Positions 25,382-33,713 of a stretch of 64,000 nucleotides of DNA are shown here, in pieces. Each line of letters begins with the position of its first letter. Position 1 is the first letter of the stretch. Location of the stretch: positions 19,439 to 83,438 of the forward strand of contig JANYDK010000025.1 in assembly GCA_025363655.1 (NCBI GenBank). The letters are read 5' to 3'. Source of the DNA: Deltaproteobacteria bacterium. GTDB taxonomy: Bacteria; Myxococcota_A; Polyangia; Polyangiales; JADJMO01. The notes beneath the pieces were generated by a model. That model made no database searches. It saw only the letters and a list, made by a program, of their open reading frames with translations, and was not told the origin of the DNA. A program made the translations under genes and the position numbers.

Positions 25382-26566
25382 ATGTCGACGCGTACGGTCA
25401 TCTCATGTTTCGCCGCATTGACCTTGCTCGCCTGCAGCGCGAGCAAGGGGAGCGGTGACGAGCCCGACGAGGCGCTCGACGCCGATCCGGGCGATCGCGA
25501 TCCAGGTAGCGGCTTCGATGCAGCCTTCGACACCAGGCACCCGCCAGTGGGCGAAGACTCGGGTGGCCTCCATCCGACGCTCCCGGACACCGGACCGCAG
25601 GACACCAACTGCGCGACCTCGACGGTGACGGCGACGGCAGTGCCGCTCGACATCTTCATCATGCAGGACCAGTCGGGCTCGATGAAGGACACCACCGGTA
25701 CCGGCGAGACGAAGTGGAACGCGGTCAAGAGCGCCTTCAAGACCTTCATGGCCGATCCGGCGTCGGCCGGTCTCGGCGTCGGGCTCCAGTATTTCGGGCA
25801 GAGCGGGTTCTTCTCGGGAGGCGCCTCGACGTGCGACGTCGCCGTCTACGCCAAGGCCGACGTCGAGATCGCGCCGCTGCCCGGCGTCGGCTCGGCGATC
25901 AACACCTCCCTGACGTTGCACACGCCCTTCACCGACACGCCCACCGGGCCGGCGTTGCAGGGTGCGTTGCAACACGCGCGCGCGTGGCAGAAGACGCATC
26001 CGGGTCACGTGGTCAACGTCGTCCTCGCGACCGATGGCCTACCGACTGCGTGCACGCCCCTCGACATCCCCGCGATCGCTGCCCTCGCGACCGCCGCGAT
26101 GGCGGAAAAACCGCCGATTCGTACGTACGTGATCGGCGTCCTCAGCTCCGACGATCTCGCCAAAGGCGGAGGCGACAACCTCAACCAGATCTCGATGGCG
26201 GGGAACGGCGCCAACGCGTTCGTCATCGACACGTCCACCGACGTCAGCAAATCGTTCCTCGACGCGCTCGCGAAAATTCGCGGGACCTCACTCGCGTGCG
26301 AGTACGTCGTCCCCACCGGGACCGGCGTCGACTACGGCAAGGTCAACGTCCTCGTCACCGTCGGCGGCTCGAGCGCGACGATTCCTTACGTCGGCAGCAA
26401 GGCGAAGTGCGACGCCAAGACCGGCGGTTGGTACTACGACATCCCGCCAGAGTCGGGGACGCCGACGAAAATCCTCACGTGCGACGCCACCTGCAGCGCG
26501 CTTTCGCTCGACAGCGGCGGCAAGATCGACATCCAGGTCGGCTGCGCGACGGTGCGCCCGAAGTGA
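25382..26566 (+). CDS. VWA-domain lipoprotein
   Basis: 394 residues. Signal peptide with lipobox L-L-A-C; an acidic linker of about 70 residues; then a von Willebrand A domain from about residue 92 with the MIDAS D-Q-S-G-S-M, a threonine in T-P-T-G-P-A-L and the late aspartate in LATDGLPTAC. The last 100 residues form a beta-rich cysteine-containing domain. Likely a surface metal-dependent adhesion or binding protein. The 191 bp upstream contain GCGCAAGT-type direct repeats (about 25215-25240) but no clear promoter. Its stop is close to palindromic repeat copy F. Confidence 0.85.
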   Translation: MSTRTVISCFAALTLLACSASKGSGDEPDEALDADPGDRDPGSGFDAAFDTRHPPVGEDSGGLHPTLPDTGPQDTNCATSTVTATAVPLDIFIMQDQSGSMKDTTGTGETKWNAVKSAFKTFMADPASAGLGVGLQYFGQSGFFSGGASTCDVAVYAKADVEIAPLPGVGSAINTSLTLHTPFTDTPTGPALQGALQHARAWQKTHPGHVVNVVLATDGLPTACTPLDIPAIAALATAAMAEKPPIRTYVIGVLSSDDLAKGGGDNLNQISMAGNGANAFVIDTSTDVSKSFLDALAKIRGTSLACEYVVPTGTGVDYGKVNVLVTVGGSSATIPYVGSKAKCDAKTGGWYYDIPPESGTPTKILTCDATCSALSLDSGGKIDIQVGCATVRPK

Positions 26567-26571
26567 ACGCA

Positions 26572-26611
26572 GGCCGCTTCGGTCAATCTCGCTCTCCGAG
26601 GTTGCCGAAGC
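26572..26611 (-). repeat. 3'-end palindromic repeat, copy F (first half only)
   Basis: On the + strand GCTTCGGTC (26576-26584) and GCCGAAGC (26604-26611) flank AATCTCGCTC. It fills the gap between two convergent genes and abuts the stop codon (26612-26614) of the phosphofructokinase gene. Confidence 0.78.
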
Positions 26612-27931
26612 TCAGACGAACCGAGGTTGACCGGTCGTCTCCGTGACCGCGAGCCAGAGCTGGCCGTCGGGGTCGACGCGCTTCTTCTCGGAGGTGGCGA
26701 GGCCGATCGGCACGTGGATGAAGACGCGGTGGAGGCGACCGAGGACGAGATCGGTCTTGCCGGCCATCGCCGCGTGCACCGCGTTGCGCGCGAGGCTGTC
26801 GCAGAAGACGGCGTCGGTGGCGTTGGCGCGGACGCTCCGCACCATGTAGCTGGGGTCGATGTACTTGACGTTGATCGGCAGATTTCGCGCTTGGAAATGG
26901 CCGATGATCGCGTCGCGGAGCACGGGGCCGACGTCGAAGCCTCCGCTCGCATAGCGAACGTTGCCCGAAGCATCGCGGAGTCCGTCGCTTTCGTCCGCGC
27001 CTGCGAGCGACGCGGCGCACCCTTCGGCGATGACGACGACGGCGTGACTGCGTAGAGCGAGGCGCTTCTCGAGCGAGGCGAGGAGGCCGTGCTCACCGTG
27101 GAGCGCGAAGGGGACCTCGGGCAGTAGGCAGTAGTTGACCTCGGCGCTGGCGAGCGTCGCCGTCGCGGCGATGAAGCCGGAGTCGCGCCCCATCAGCTTG
27201 ACGATGGAGACGCCGTTGCGCGCGCCGATCGCCTCGGTGTGCGCGGCGTCGATGGCGAGCCTGGCGACCTCGACGGCGGTTTCGAAGCCGAACGTCTTGT
27301 CGACGAAGGCGATGTCGTTGTCGATGGTCTTGGGGACTCCGACGATGGCGAGCTTCAAGCCTCGTTTCTTCGCTTCTTCGGCGATCACGTGCGCGCCGCG
27401 CAAGGTGCCGTCACCGCCGATCGTGAAGAGGATGTCGACGCGATCACGCACCAGCGCATCGACCATCGCCACCGGGGACTGCTTGCCGCGCGAGAGTCCG
27501 AGGAAGCTGCCGCCGTAGCCATGGACGTTGCGCACGGCGTCGGGATCGAGCCGAATCGGAGGCAGATCGGCGCTGACGATGCCTTCGAAGCCGTAGCGAT
27601 ACCCGAGCACCTCGTGGACGCCGTACTTGTGGTGCAGCTCGAGGACGATCGCGCGGACGACGTTGTTGATGCCCGGGCAGAGCCCGCCACACGTGACGAT
27701 GGCGGCGCGCGTCGTCTTCGGATCGAAGAAGATCCGTTCGCGCGGACCGGCCTTCTCGAAGAAGCGCGTGACCAGCGGCTCGCCCGAGCGGCACTCGATG
27801 TCGGCAGCGACGCGCGCGTCGTCGGGCACGTAGTCGGCGATGCCGTCTCCCTTCGTCGTCGACAGCTCGAGCGGGGAGGCGACGGTCCGTGCGCCGAGAT
27901 TTTCGACGTCGATTTCGCGAGATTCAGTCAT
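26612..27931 (-). CDS. 6-phosphofructokinase (clade X, ATP-type predicted)
   Basis: 439 residues, longer than E. coli PfkA at the N-terminus. Motifs: TCGGLCPGINNVVRAI, YGFEGI, FTIGGDGTLRGAHV, VGVPKTIDNDI, IGARNGVSIVKLMGRDSGFIA and PEVPF. Phosphorylates fructose 6-phosphate in glycolysis. The G-G-D-G-T at the donor site favours ATP, while the lysine in P-K-T-I-D-N-D is found in PPi enzymes and in the ATP-using plant/trypanosome-like group; ATP use is therefore the better prediction. Cytoplasmic. Convergent with the VWA lipoprotein gene. Confidence 0.9.
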   Translation of the reverse strand: MTESREIDVENLGARTVASPLELSTTKGDGIADYVPDDARVAADIECRSGEPLVTRFFEKAGPRERIFFDPKTTRAAIVTCGGLCPGINNVVRAIVLELHHKYGVHEVLGYRYGFEGIVSADLPPIRLDPDAVRNVHGYGGSFLGLSRGKQSPVAMVDALVRDRVDILFTIGGDGTLRGAHVIAEEAKKRGLKLAIVGVPKTIDNDIAFVDKTFGFETAVEVARLAIDAAHTEAIGARNGVSIVKLMGRDSGFIAATATLASAEVNYCLLPEVPFALHGEHGLLASLEKRLALRSHAVVVIAEGCAASLAGADESDGLRDASGNVRYASGGFDVGPVLRDAIIGHFQARNLPINVKYIDPSYMVRSVRANATDAVFCDSLARNAVHAAMAGKTDLVLGRLHRVFIHVPIGLATSEKKRVDPDGQLWLAVTETTGQPRFV

Positions 27932-27946
27932 GAACTTGTTCCCGAG

Positions 27947-28558
27947 TCAGTCGCAGGCCAATCCGACGACTTCACGCCAGGCGACCCATCCCGAGGCTGC
28001 AGTGGTGCTGACGCGAAGCGCGCGGGCGGAGAAGGGCTTGTCGACGCGAATCTCGTAGGCGTGACCGGTCTGCATGTCGTCCTCGACGATGAAGATGCTC
28101 CGCCACGTGTGCGCATCGTCCGACGCTTCGATGACGTGACGCATCGGACCACTGGTGTCGATCGCCGGGATCAGCACGACCGCCGTGACGAGCTTGTCCA
28201 TGCCGTAGTCCTGCGCGACGTAGCGAGGCGCGGGACCGCCTGCTTTCCAGGTCGTGCAGACGTCACCGTCGAAGGCCTCGGTCGTAGGCGGCGTGCCTCC
28301 ACCACTGTTCAGCGCCGAACCGCTGAGACGTCGACAGGCGCCGGGCGAGACCTTCGCGAGGGCCTCGGGACCGCAGCTCGTCTCGGCGACGAGGCCGAGG
28401 TCTTTGGCGTGGACGAGCGCGCCGCCGGGCGCGACCACGGGCTCGAACGACGTCGCGTTCTTCCCCGTCGTCGTCGTGCCGGGACCACAAGCCAGCAGCG
28501 CCGCGGAGAGTGCGACCGACGAGACCGCGAAGAGTACGTGAACGCAAGTCGTTGCCAT
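27947..28558 (-). CDS. Lipoprotein with F5/8 type C (discoidin)-like domain
   Basis: 203 residues from the ATG at 28558. Signal peptide with lipobox L-L-A-C, then a domain of about 150 residues that reads as a galactose-binding beta-sandwich: A-F-D-G-D-V-C-T-T-W-K, Y-V-A-Q-D-Y-G, VVLIPAIDTSGPMRHVIEAS and a late RALRVSTTAASGWVAWREV. Such domains bind carbohydrate or other surfaces. It lies 15 bp upstream of the phosphofructokinase gene on the same strand, probably by coincidence of operon structure. Confidence 0.72.
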   Translation of the reverse strand: MATTCVHVLFAVSSVALSAALLACGPGTTTTGKNATSFEPVVAPGGALVHAKDLGLVAETSCGPEALAKVSPGACRRLSGSALNSGGGTPPTTEAFDGDVCTTWKAGGPAPRYVAQDYGMDKLVTAVVLIPAIDTSGPMRHVIEASDDAHTWRSIFIVEDDMQTGHAYEIRVDKPFSARALRVSTTAASGWVAWREVVGLACD

Positions 28559-28624
28559 ACCAGCACCGAAGCACGCTCTCGACGCGTGATGCAACCCAGC
28601 ATTCACGTCGGCTACCCTCTCCCG

Positions 28625-29644
28625 ATGCCACGGCCCGCGCGATCACGTCTGCGATCGACGAGGGGCGTCGTCGCCTTCGTCCTCGCCTTCGTCCTCGCCT
28701 TCGTCGTCTCCGCGTGCAGCGGTTCCGGGCCGTTGGTGCCGACGTCGCGTGCTCCGCCGTGCGCAGCTTTTGCCGCCGAACAGCGAATCCTCGTGCGAGC
28801 AGCGCGCGCCCGGTATGGAGACGACGTCCCCTTCCCGACCTCGTTCGGAGCCTGTTTTTCCGCAGGATCAGGCGCCTTTGGTATCTCCGTCGACGCCGTC
28901 GAGGACGCTCCCACGCTCTCGGGTCGATGGTCGCTGGTGCACCTCGATGCCGCCGGTCAGCGCGTCGCCATCGGTCCTCATGTCCCCTCCGTGATCGAGC
29001 TCGTGCGTCCGGAAGCCGTCGCCGAGAGCACCAAGGCGGAGATGAACCTGCGTCGCGGCGTGGTGCTCGATCCACCGACGCTCGCCGATCTCGATGGTGA
29101 TGGCGCGCCCGAGATCTTCCTCCGCATCTCGCTGACGTTTCCTTCCGGCGAGGTGTGGGCGAGCGGGCGCATCTGGACCTTCCGCGCCGGCGCCATCGCT
29201 CGCTACGCCGACCTCACGGGCGAGGTGATGCGCGACGTCGACGGCGACGGTCGGCTCGATCTCCTCACCCACGGCGCCTTCGTCGGGCTCGGCCGGCTCG
29301 ACTCACCAGGGACGGGTTTTCAAAGGCTGCACGGTCCGCTCTTCCTCGCGCACGGTGACGCCGTCGGCGGCTTTCATCTCGATGACGCGGTCGCGCGGGC
29401 GTTCGCGCTCACTGCTTGTCCGACCAAGCCCAACGCCTTGCTCACTTGGGTCGGTGCCATGCCCGCGTCCGTCGACGATGCCCGCACGGCGACCAACATC
29501 GCCTGTGCGCGGACGTGGGGGATGAGCTCCGAGGCCGCGCGCCAAGTCGTCGAGGAGGGATGCCGGAAGGCTGCCGATCCGTGCATGAACGTCGAGCGCT
29601 TTGGCGCTTTCGCCAATGGGGCTCCCCCGCTCGGGCTGCCGTGA
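28625..29644 (+). CDS. Lipoprotein with FG-GAP-like segments
   Basis: 339 residues from the ATG at 28625. The signal peptide core is built of A-F-V-L repeats from a 12-nt DNA repeat; the lipobox is V-S-A-C. The secreted part contains ADLDGDGAPEIFLR and MRDVDGDGRLDLLTHG, calcium-loop segments of FG-GAP/VCBS beta-propeller repeats, though only two are clear, so a full propeller is doubtful. The rest is unclassified. A 461-codon upstream extension of the same frame is antisense to phosphofructokinase and is rejected. Confidence 0.72.
   Translation: MPRPARSRLRSTRGVVAFVLAFVLAFVVSACSGSGPLVPTSRAPPCAAFAAEQRILVRAARARYGDDVPFPTSFGACFSAGSGAFGISVDAVEDAPTLSGRWSLVHLDAAGQRVAIGPHVPSVIELVRPEAVAESTKAEMNLRRGVVLDPPTLADLDGDGAPEIFLRISLTFPSGEVWASGRIWTFRAGAIARYADLTGEVMRDVDGDGRLDLLTHGAFVGLGRLDSPGTGFQRLHGPLFLAHGDAVGGFHLDDAVARAFALTACPTKPNALLTWVGAMPASVDDARTATNIACARTWGMSSEAARQVVEEGCRKAADPCMNVERFGAFANGAPPLGLP
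28671..28708 (+). repeat. 12-nt tandem repeat inside a signal peptide
   Basis: GCCTTCGTCCTC repeated three times encodes A-F-V-L units in the hydrophobic core. It is a second case, besides 10165-10198, of an in-frame tandem repeat forming a lipoprotein signal. Confidence 0.72.
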
Positions 29645-29670
29645 CGAGCGCGCGGCGCCTGCCGTGCGAG

Positions 29671-30741
29671 ATGCGCTCCGACACGCAGCAGAGTAATGGT
29701 GAGCGCGTGCACGCGCGTTCGCTCCGCTCTCACTCGGCTCTTCGTCCCCAGCCACTTCTCGGCATGCTCGGCATCCTCGTCATGCTCCTTATGCTCGGCA
29801 CGACGGCGTGCCCCCGAAGGGCCGAAGAGCAAGTCTCGGCGGTGACGACCGAAGAGAAGAGCTCCGCCTCCTCGAGCGCGAGCGCAGTGGCGGCGCCGAG
29901 CGTGGCTGCGAAGGCGGCTCCCTCGGCGAGCGCGGAGCCGAGCGGCAAGTTGGTGCCTGAAATCACGCTCGCCGGCGTCGACACGACCTCGCTCACGAAG
30001 TCCGAAAAGCAGACCTTCTCCCGCATCGTCGACGGCTACCTCTCGCCGTGCGGCGATCCTTCGACGATCGCGACCTGCGTGACCGACGGCAAGCCGTGCA
30101 AGAAGTGCCTCCCCGCGGCCAAGTCGGTCGCGTACCTCGTCGCTGCCGGCGGCGACGAAGTCGGCATTCGCGACTGGCTCGACGCGCGCTTCGATCCCAA
30201 GAAGGTGAAGACGATCCCGGTCACCGGAGCGCCGACCCTCGGGGTCGCCACGGCGAAGGTGCGCATCGTCGAGTTCATCGATTTCGAGTGCCCGCACTGC
30301 GCGATGATGGCGCCGATCATCGAAGGCCTCGTCGCCGATCCAGCGTACAAATCGACCGTCTCGCTGACGGTGAAGAACTTCCCGCTCAACGGCCACGTGC
30401 ACTCGGTGCCCGCTGCCTGCGCCGCCGTCGCCGCCCAGGCGCAGGGAAAGTTCTTCCCGATGTACGACGCGCTCTTCAAGAACCAAGAGAAGCTCGAGAA
30501 CGCCGACCTCGAAGGCTATGCGCGTGCCATCTCGCTCGACGTCCCACGCTTCAAGCTCGACTGCATGGCGCCGGCGACGAAGACGCGGGTCGATGCCGAC
30601 AAGAAGGACGGCGAGCTCCTCGGCATCGAAGGGACGCCCTCGATCTTCATCGAAGGCCGCAAATTCAAGCCCGCTGGCGCCGAGCCGATGGAGAAGCAGC
30701 TCCGCGCCTGGATCGACCTCGAACTCGCGCTGCTGCCCTGA
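29671..30741 (+). CDS. DsbA-like lipoprotein with N-terminal cysteine domain (paralogue 1)
   Basis: 356 residues from the ATG at 29671; later starts (29764) are possible. A hydrophobic helix ends in lipobox T-T-A-C-P, followed by an Ala/Ser linker. Residues about 105-180 form a cysteine domain: S-P-C-G-D-P, T-C, K-P-C-K-K-C-L-P-A-A and I-R-D-W-L. A DsbA/thioredoxin-fold domain follows with the active site E-C-P-H-C, helical insert, and cis-Pro T-P-S-I-F-I-E-G. It should form or shuffle disulfides in envelope proteins. It shares both domains with the paralogue at 33.7 kb. Confidence 0.86.
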   Translation: MRSDTQQSNGERVHARSLRSHSALRPQPLLGMLGILVMLLMLGTTACPRRAEEQVSAVTTEEKSSASSSASAVAAPSVAAKAAPSASAEPSGKLVPEITLAGVDTTSLTKSEKQTFSRIVDGYLSPCGDPSTIATCVTDGKPCKKCLPAAKSVAYLVAAGGDEVGIRDWLDARFDPKKVKTIPVTGAPTLGVATAKVRIVEFIDFECPHCAMMAPIIEGLVADPAYKSTVSLTVKNFPLNGHVHSVPAACAAVAAQAQGKFFPMYDALFKNQEKLENADLEGYARAISLDVPRFKLDCMAPATKTRVDADKKDGELLGIEGTPSIFIEGRKFKPAGAEPMEKQLRAWIDLELALLP

Positions 30742-30792
30742 CGCAACGACCGAAATCAAGGTCGCGCCCGGCTGTCGAACTCCGGCGAATCC

Positions 30793-31770
30793 ATGTCACG
30801 ATGTGGCTCCATGCCAGGCCGGCCGCTGTGTTGGACTCTGCTCTCGCCCTTCGTGCTCGTGCTCGCGCCGCTGGTGGGATGTCACGCCAGCTCGGTCGGC
30901 GACTCCGCCGGCAGCGACGCCGGCAGTGACACCACCAGCACCGTCGATGGCCTCGTCGACACGCACGTCGATCCGGGAGACACGCGCGACGAGATGGGTT
31001 CCGGTGACGTCAGCATCGGTGGCGACATCGGCGATCCCGACGGACGCCCTCCGGCGGATGCGACGCCGATCGACGCCGGCGGATGCGGCACCATCTTCGG
31101 CGGACCGGCGATGGTCGACGTCGGTGGCTACTGCATGGACGTCAGCGAGGTGACGAACAAGCAGTACAACGCGTTCCTCACCGCCAAGGTGCCGCCGCAG
31201 AGCGTCTCACTGACGCCGTCGTACTGCGCGTTCAACAAGTCGTACGGGTTCCCCGTCAACGAGCCCGAGTCGGCCGAGCTCCCGCGAACGACGGTCGATT
31301 GGTGCGACGCGCACGCCTTCTGCGCGTGGTCGGGCAAGCGCCTCTGCGGGAAAATCGGCGGAGGAGACAACGATCCGACCGACGCCGCCGATGCCACCAA
31401 GAGCGAGTGGTACGCGGCCTGTATCGGCGGCGATGCATCGGCGATCTATCCGTACGGCGCCGTCTTCGACGTCACGAGGTGCAACGTCGGTTCCTCCAAT
31501 CCGCTCGTCGCCTATGGGACGACGTACGACAAGTGTCACGCGCCCAAAGCACCGTGGAGCTCCATCTACGATCTCGCGGGAAGCGTCCTCGAGTGGGAGA
31601 GCTCTTGCGCGGGAGCCACCGGCGGCGCCGATTCCTGCCAGCTGCGCGGCGGCGCCGTCGGCTTCCCGGACGCGAAATATTCGACCTGCAACGACAACTA
31701 CTCGCGCAATCGCAACAACGAGAACCTCGATCTCAGCGTCGGCATCCGTTGCTGCAAAAATCGCATTTGA
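30793..31770 (+). CDS. FGE-sulfatase-fold lipoprotein (paralogue 2)
   Basis: 325 residues. Signal peptide with lipobox L-V-G-C, acidic linker (about 35-95), then the same fold as the gene at 24.2 kb: Y-C-M-D-V-S-E-V-T-N-K-Q-Y-N-A-F, FCAWSGKRLCGKIGGG, KSEWYAACIGG, YPYGAVFDV, YDLAGSVLEWE and LRGGAVGF. After RGG only one cysteine appears (Y-S-T-C-N), so the formylglycine-forming pair is incomplete. It lies 51 bp downstream of DsbA-like paralogue 1 and the domain has many cysteines, so a functional link to disulfide formation is plausible. Confidence 0.85.
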   Translation: MSRCGSMPGRPLCWTLLSPFVLVLAPLVGCHASSVGDSAGSDAGSDTTSTVDGLVDTHVDPGDTRDEMGSGDVSIGGDIGDPDGRPPADATPIDAGGCGTIFGGPAMVDVGGYCMDVSEVTNKQYNAFLTAKVPPQSVSLTPSYCAFNKSYGFPVNEPESAELPRTTVDWCDAHAFCAWSGKRLCGKIGGGDNDPTDAADATKSEWYAACIGGDASAIYPYGAVFDVTRCNVGSSNPLVAYGTTYDKCHAPKAPWSSIYDLAGSVLEWESSCAGATGGADSCQLRGGAVGFPDAKYSTCNDNYSRNRNNENLDLSVGIRCCKNRI

Positions 31771-31791
31771 TTCGAAGCTCGACGGTCACAT

Positions 31792-31809
31792 CCCCGGCCG
31801 TCGCCGGGG
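31792..31809. terminator. Hairpin CCCCGGC-CGTC-GCCGGGG between convergent genes
   Basis: A perfect 7-bp GC stem with a four-base loop lies 22 bp after the stop of FGE paralogue 2 and 3 bp before the stop of the convergent metallophosphoesterase gene. A T-rich stretch (TATTTCTTCTT) follows on the + strand. It is the most terminator-like structure in the window. Confidence 0.55.
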
Positions 31810-31812
31810 CCC

Positions 31813-33690
31813 CTATTTCTTCTTCCGCGGCACCCAGGTGAAGTGGTCGACGAGCACCGGCGGCTCCTTGTCGCGGAGCGGGCTCGTGAGGCCGATGCAC
31901 CAGGCGTCGATCGCGCTCCCGTCACGCCGCACCCGCATGCGAAGAAAATGCTTGAAGCCGGGGTGACCGAGCGCGGTGAAGGCCTGCGTGTTCTCGAGGC
32001 CGAGGTACGTGAGGAGCGCGAGGTAGGCGCCGTAGAGGAAGGTGCCGATGAACGACGCGAGGACGAGGATGAGCCCGGCATAGAGACGCGGACCGGTGTG
32101 CTCGCCGAAGCGCCAGAGAATCATCGAAATCGCCGTCGAGGCGGCGACCGGCAAGACGCCCACGAGCGCGCCGATTCCCAAGGAAAGAAGGGCGATTTTC
32201 CATCGCTTCTTTCCCTTGGTGCGGTTGACCCCGCCGACGAGTGAGCAGACCACCGCCACGAGGAGGCCGGCGACGAGCGCCGACGCGATGATGGTGCCGC
32301 GACCCGTGCGACTGGCGTACTCGACGCCGACGGTGAGCGTGGGCGCGAAGCAGGCGATGAGGAGCACGTGGGGGATGAACCCCGAGCGCCCGACCGCGAC
32401 CTGCCAAGGCACTTGCCGGAGGAGCGCGGCCGAGGCCTTGGCGTCGGGCCACTCGGCCTGCGGAGGCGCGAACCCGTCGCGGGCGATGCGCGCCGGATGA
32501 AGGAAGGCACCACCCCCGCCGGCGATGACGTGCAGCGACGCATCGATCTGACGACGCGAATAGTGGTGCGAGTCACCGGTGAGCACGAAATGCGGCTTGC
32601 GCATCAAATCGAGCTCGAGCGCGTTGGCCATCGCCATGCCGGTCACGCTCTCTTCGAGGTGCGCATAGACCGGGTCGGGCATGAGCACGCAGAGGCGATT
32701 CTGCGGTGATTGCTCCCGGCGGGCAGCGAAGTATTTGCGCTGCCGAAAGTCGATGGAGCGGAGCTGACGATCGACCGCGAAGAGATCGAGCCCGGGGGCG
32801 AGCGGCAAGACGAAGTAGCTGGCGTGTTGCAGCGGCACGTAGCCATCGAAGACCAGCGCCTTGCGCTTGCTCACCACCTTGCCGGCGACGAACTGCTCGA
32901 CGAAATCGATGGCGTGCTCGAAGCGGCTCTCGCGATCTTTGTGGAGGCTCGGCACCGCGTCGGACTCCGGCGGCGCTTCGATCGAGAGCTCACCGATGCG
33001 GCGGCGGAAGGTGCGCGCGAAGCCGTCGAGCCCGTCGTACCAATCGTGGTTGCCGGGGATGCCGAGGAGCACGCGCCGACGACCATCGCGCTTGTCGACG
33101 AAGGCGCGGTTGAACGGGACGATGACGCGGTCGTGAATTTCGCCGGCAGTGGCGACCGGATACGCGGTGTCGCCGCCGAAGAGCAGCAGGTCACCCCGCG
33201 GGGTCGAGAGGAATTCGCCTTCTTTTTCCGGGTCGGGAAGCTCGTAAGGTGCCGCAACCAAGCGGCCCATCGCCTCGCTCACGGACGAGTCGTCGCCTGT
33301 GTCGGCGATGAAATCGATCCACAGCTCACGACCGATGCCCTCGGTGACGGTGGTGACTTGGCCGCTCGCGGGCGCGGTCTCACCGGAGCCCGTCGAGATG
33401 AGGCGCGCCACCTGCTCGGCGAGGCGCTCGGGAGGATCGGCGTGCATCCAGTCGCGTGAGTCGATGTTCTCGCTGGCGATGGCGCTGGCGATGAAGTGCT
33501 GCAGGTGACCCCAGAACGAACGGATGCCGAACCAGGCGATGGCGACCGGCGCCTTGCGGCCACGCGTGAACCAGCGCGGGATCATCGCCGCGGTCGCAGG
33601 CCCGGGCCGGTAGATTCCTGCCCGGTCGCTCAGCGGCGCCGTCGCCATCTCGGACGGGGGCGGAGCGCTCTCCACGCGTCTCTCCTGCAC
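31813..33690 (-). CDS. Metallophosphoesterase with membrane C-terminal half
   Basis: 625 residues. The N-terminal ~415 residues hold a calcineurin-like phosphoesterase: LLLFGGDTAYP, LLGIPGNHDWYDGLDGF and FVLTGDSHHYSR supply the GD, GNHD and GDSHH metal-binding blocks. The C-terminal part has five hydrophobic segments (about 440-460, 470-488, 505-520, 530-555, 560-580). There is no signal peptide, so the catalytic domain should be cytoplasmic and membrane-tethered. Substrate unknown. It is divergent from the DsbA-like gene with only 23 bp between starts. Confidence 0.83.
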   Translation of the reverse strand: MQERRVESAPPPSEMATAPLSDRAGIYRPGPATAAMIPRWFTRGRKAPVAIAWFGIRSFWGHLQHFIASAIASENIDSRDWMHADPPERLAEQVARLISTGSGETAPASGQVTTVTEGIGRELWIDFIADTGDDSSVSEAMGRLVAAPYELPDPEKEGEFLSTPRGDLLLFGGDTAYPVATAGEIHDRVIVPFNRAFVDKRDGRRRVLLGIPGNHDWYDGLDGFARTFRRRIGELSIEAPPESDAVPSLHKDRESRFEHAIDFVEQFVAGKVVSKRKALVFDGYVPLQHASYFVLPLAPGLDLFAVDRQLRSIDFRQRKYFAARREQSPQNRLCVLMPDPVYAHLEESVTGMAMANALELDLMRKPHFVLTGDSHHYSRRQIDASLHVIAGGGGAFLHPARIARDGFAPPQAEWPDAKASAALLRQVPWQVAVGRSGFIPHVLLIACFAPTLTVGVEYASRTGRGTIIASALVAGLLVAVVCSLVGGVNRTKGKKRWKIALLSLGIGALVGVLPVAASTAISMILWRFGEHTGPRLYAGLILVLASFIGTFLYGAYLALLTYLGLENTQAFTALGHPGFKHFLRMRVRRDGSAIDAWCIGLTSPLRDKEPPVLVDHFTWVPRKKK

Positions 33691-33713
33691 GGCGCTATAG
33701 TGTCACACATCCC

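Noticed and set aside
27239..28624. Upstream extension of the FG-GAP-like lipoprotein ORF
   Set aside because: Antisense to phosphofructokinase and the discoidin-like gene; the signal peptide and lipobox only make sense from the ATG at 28625.
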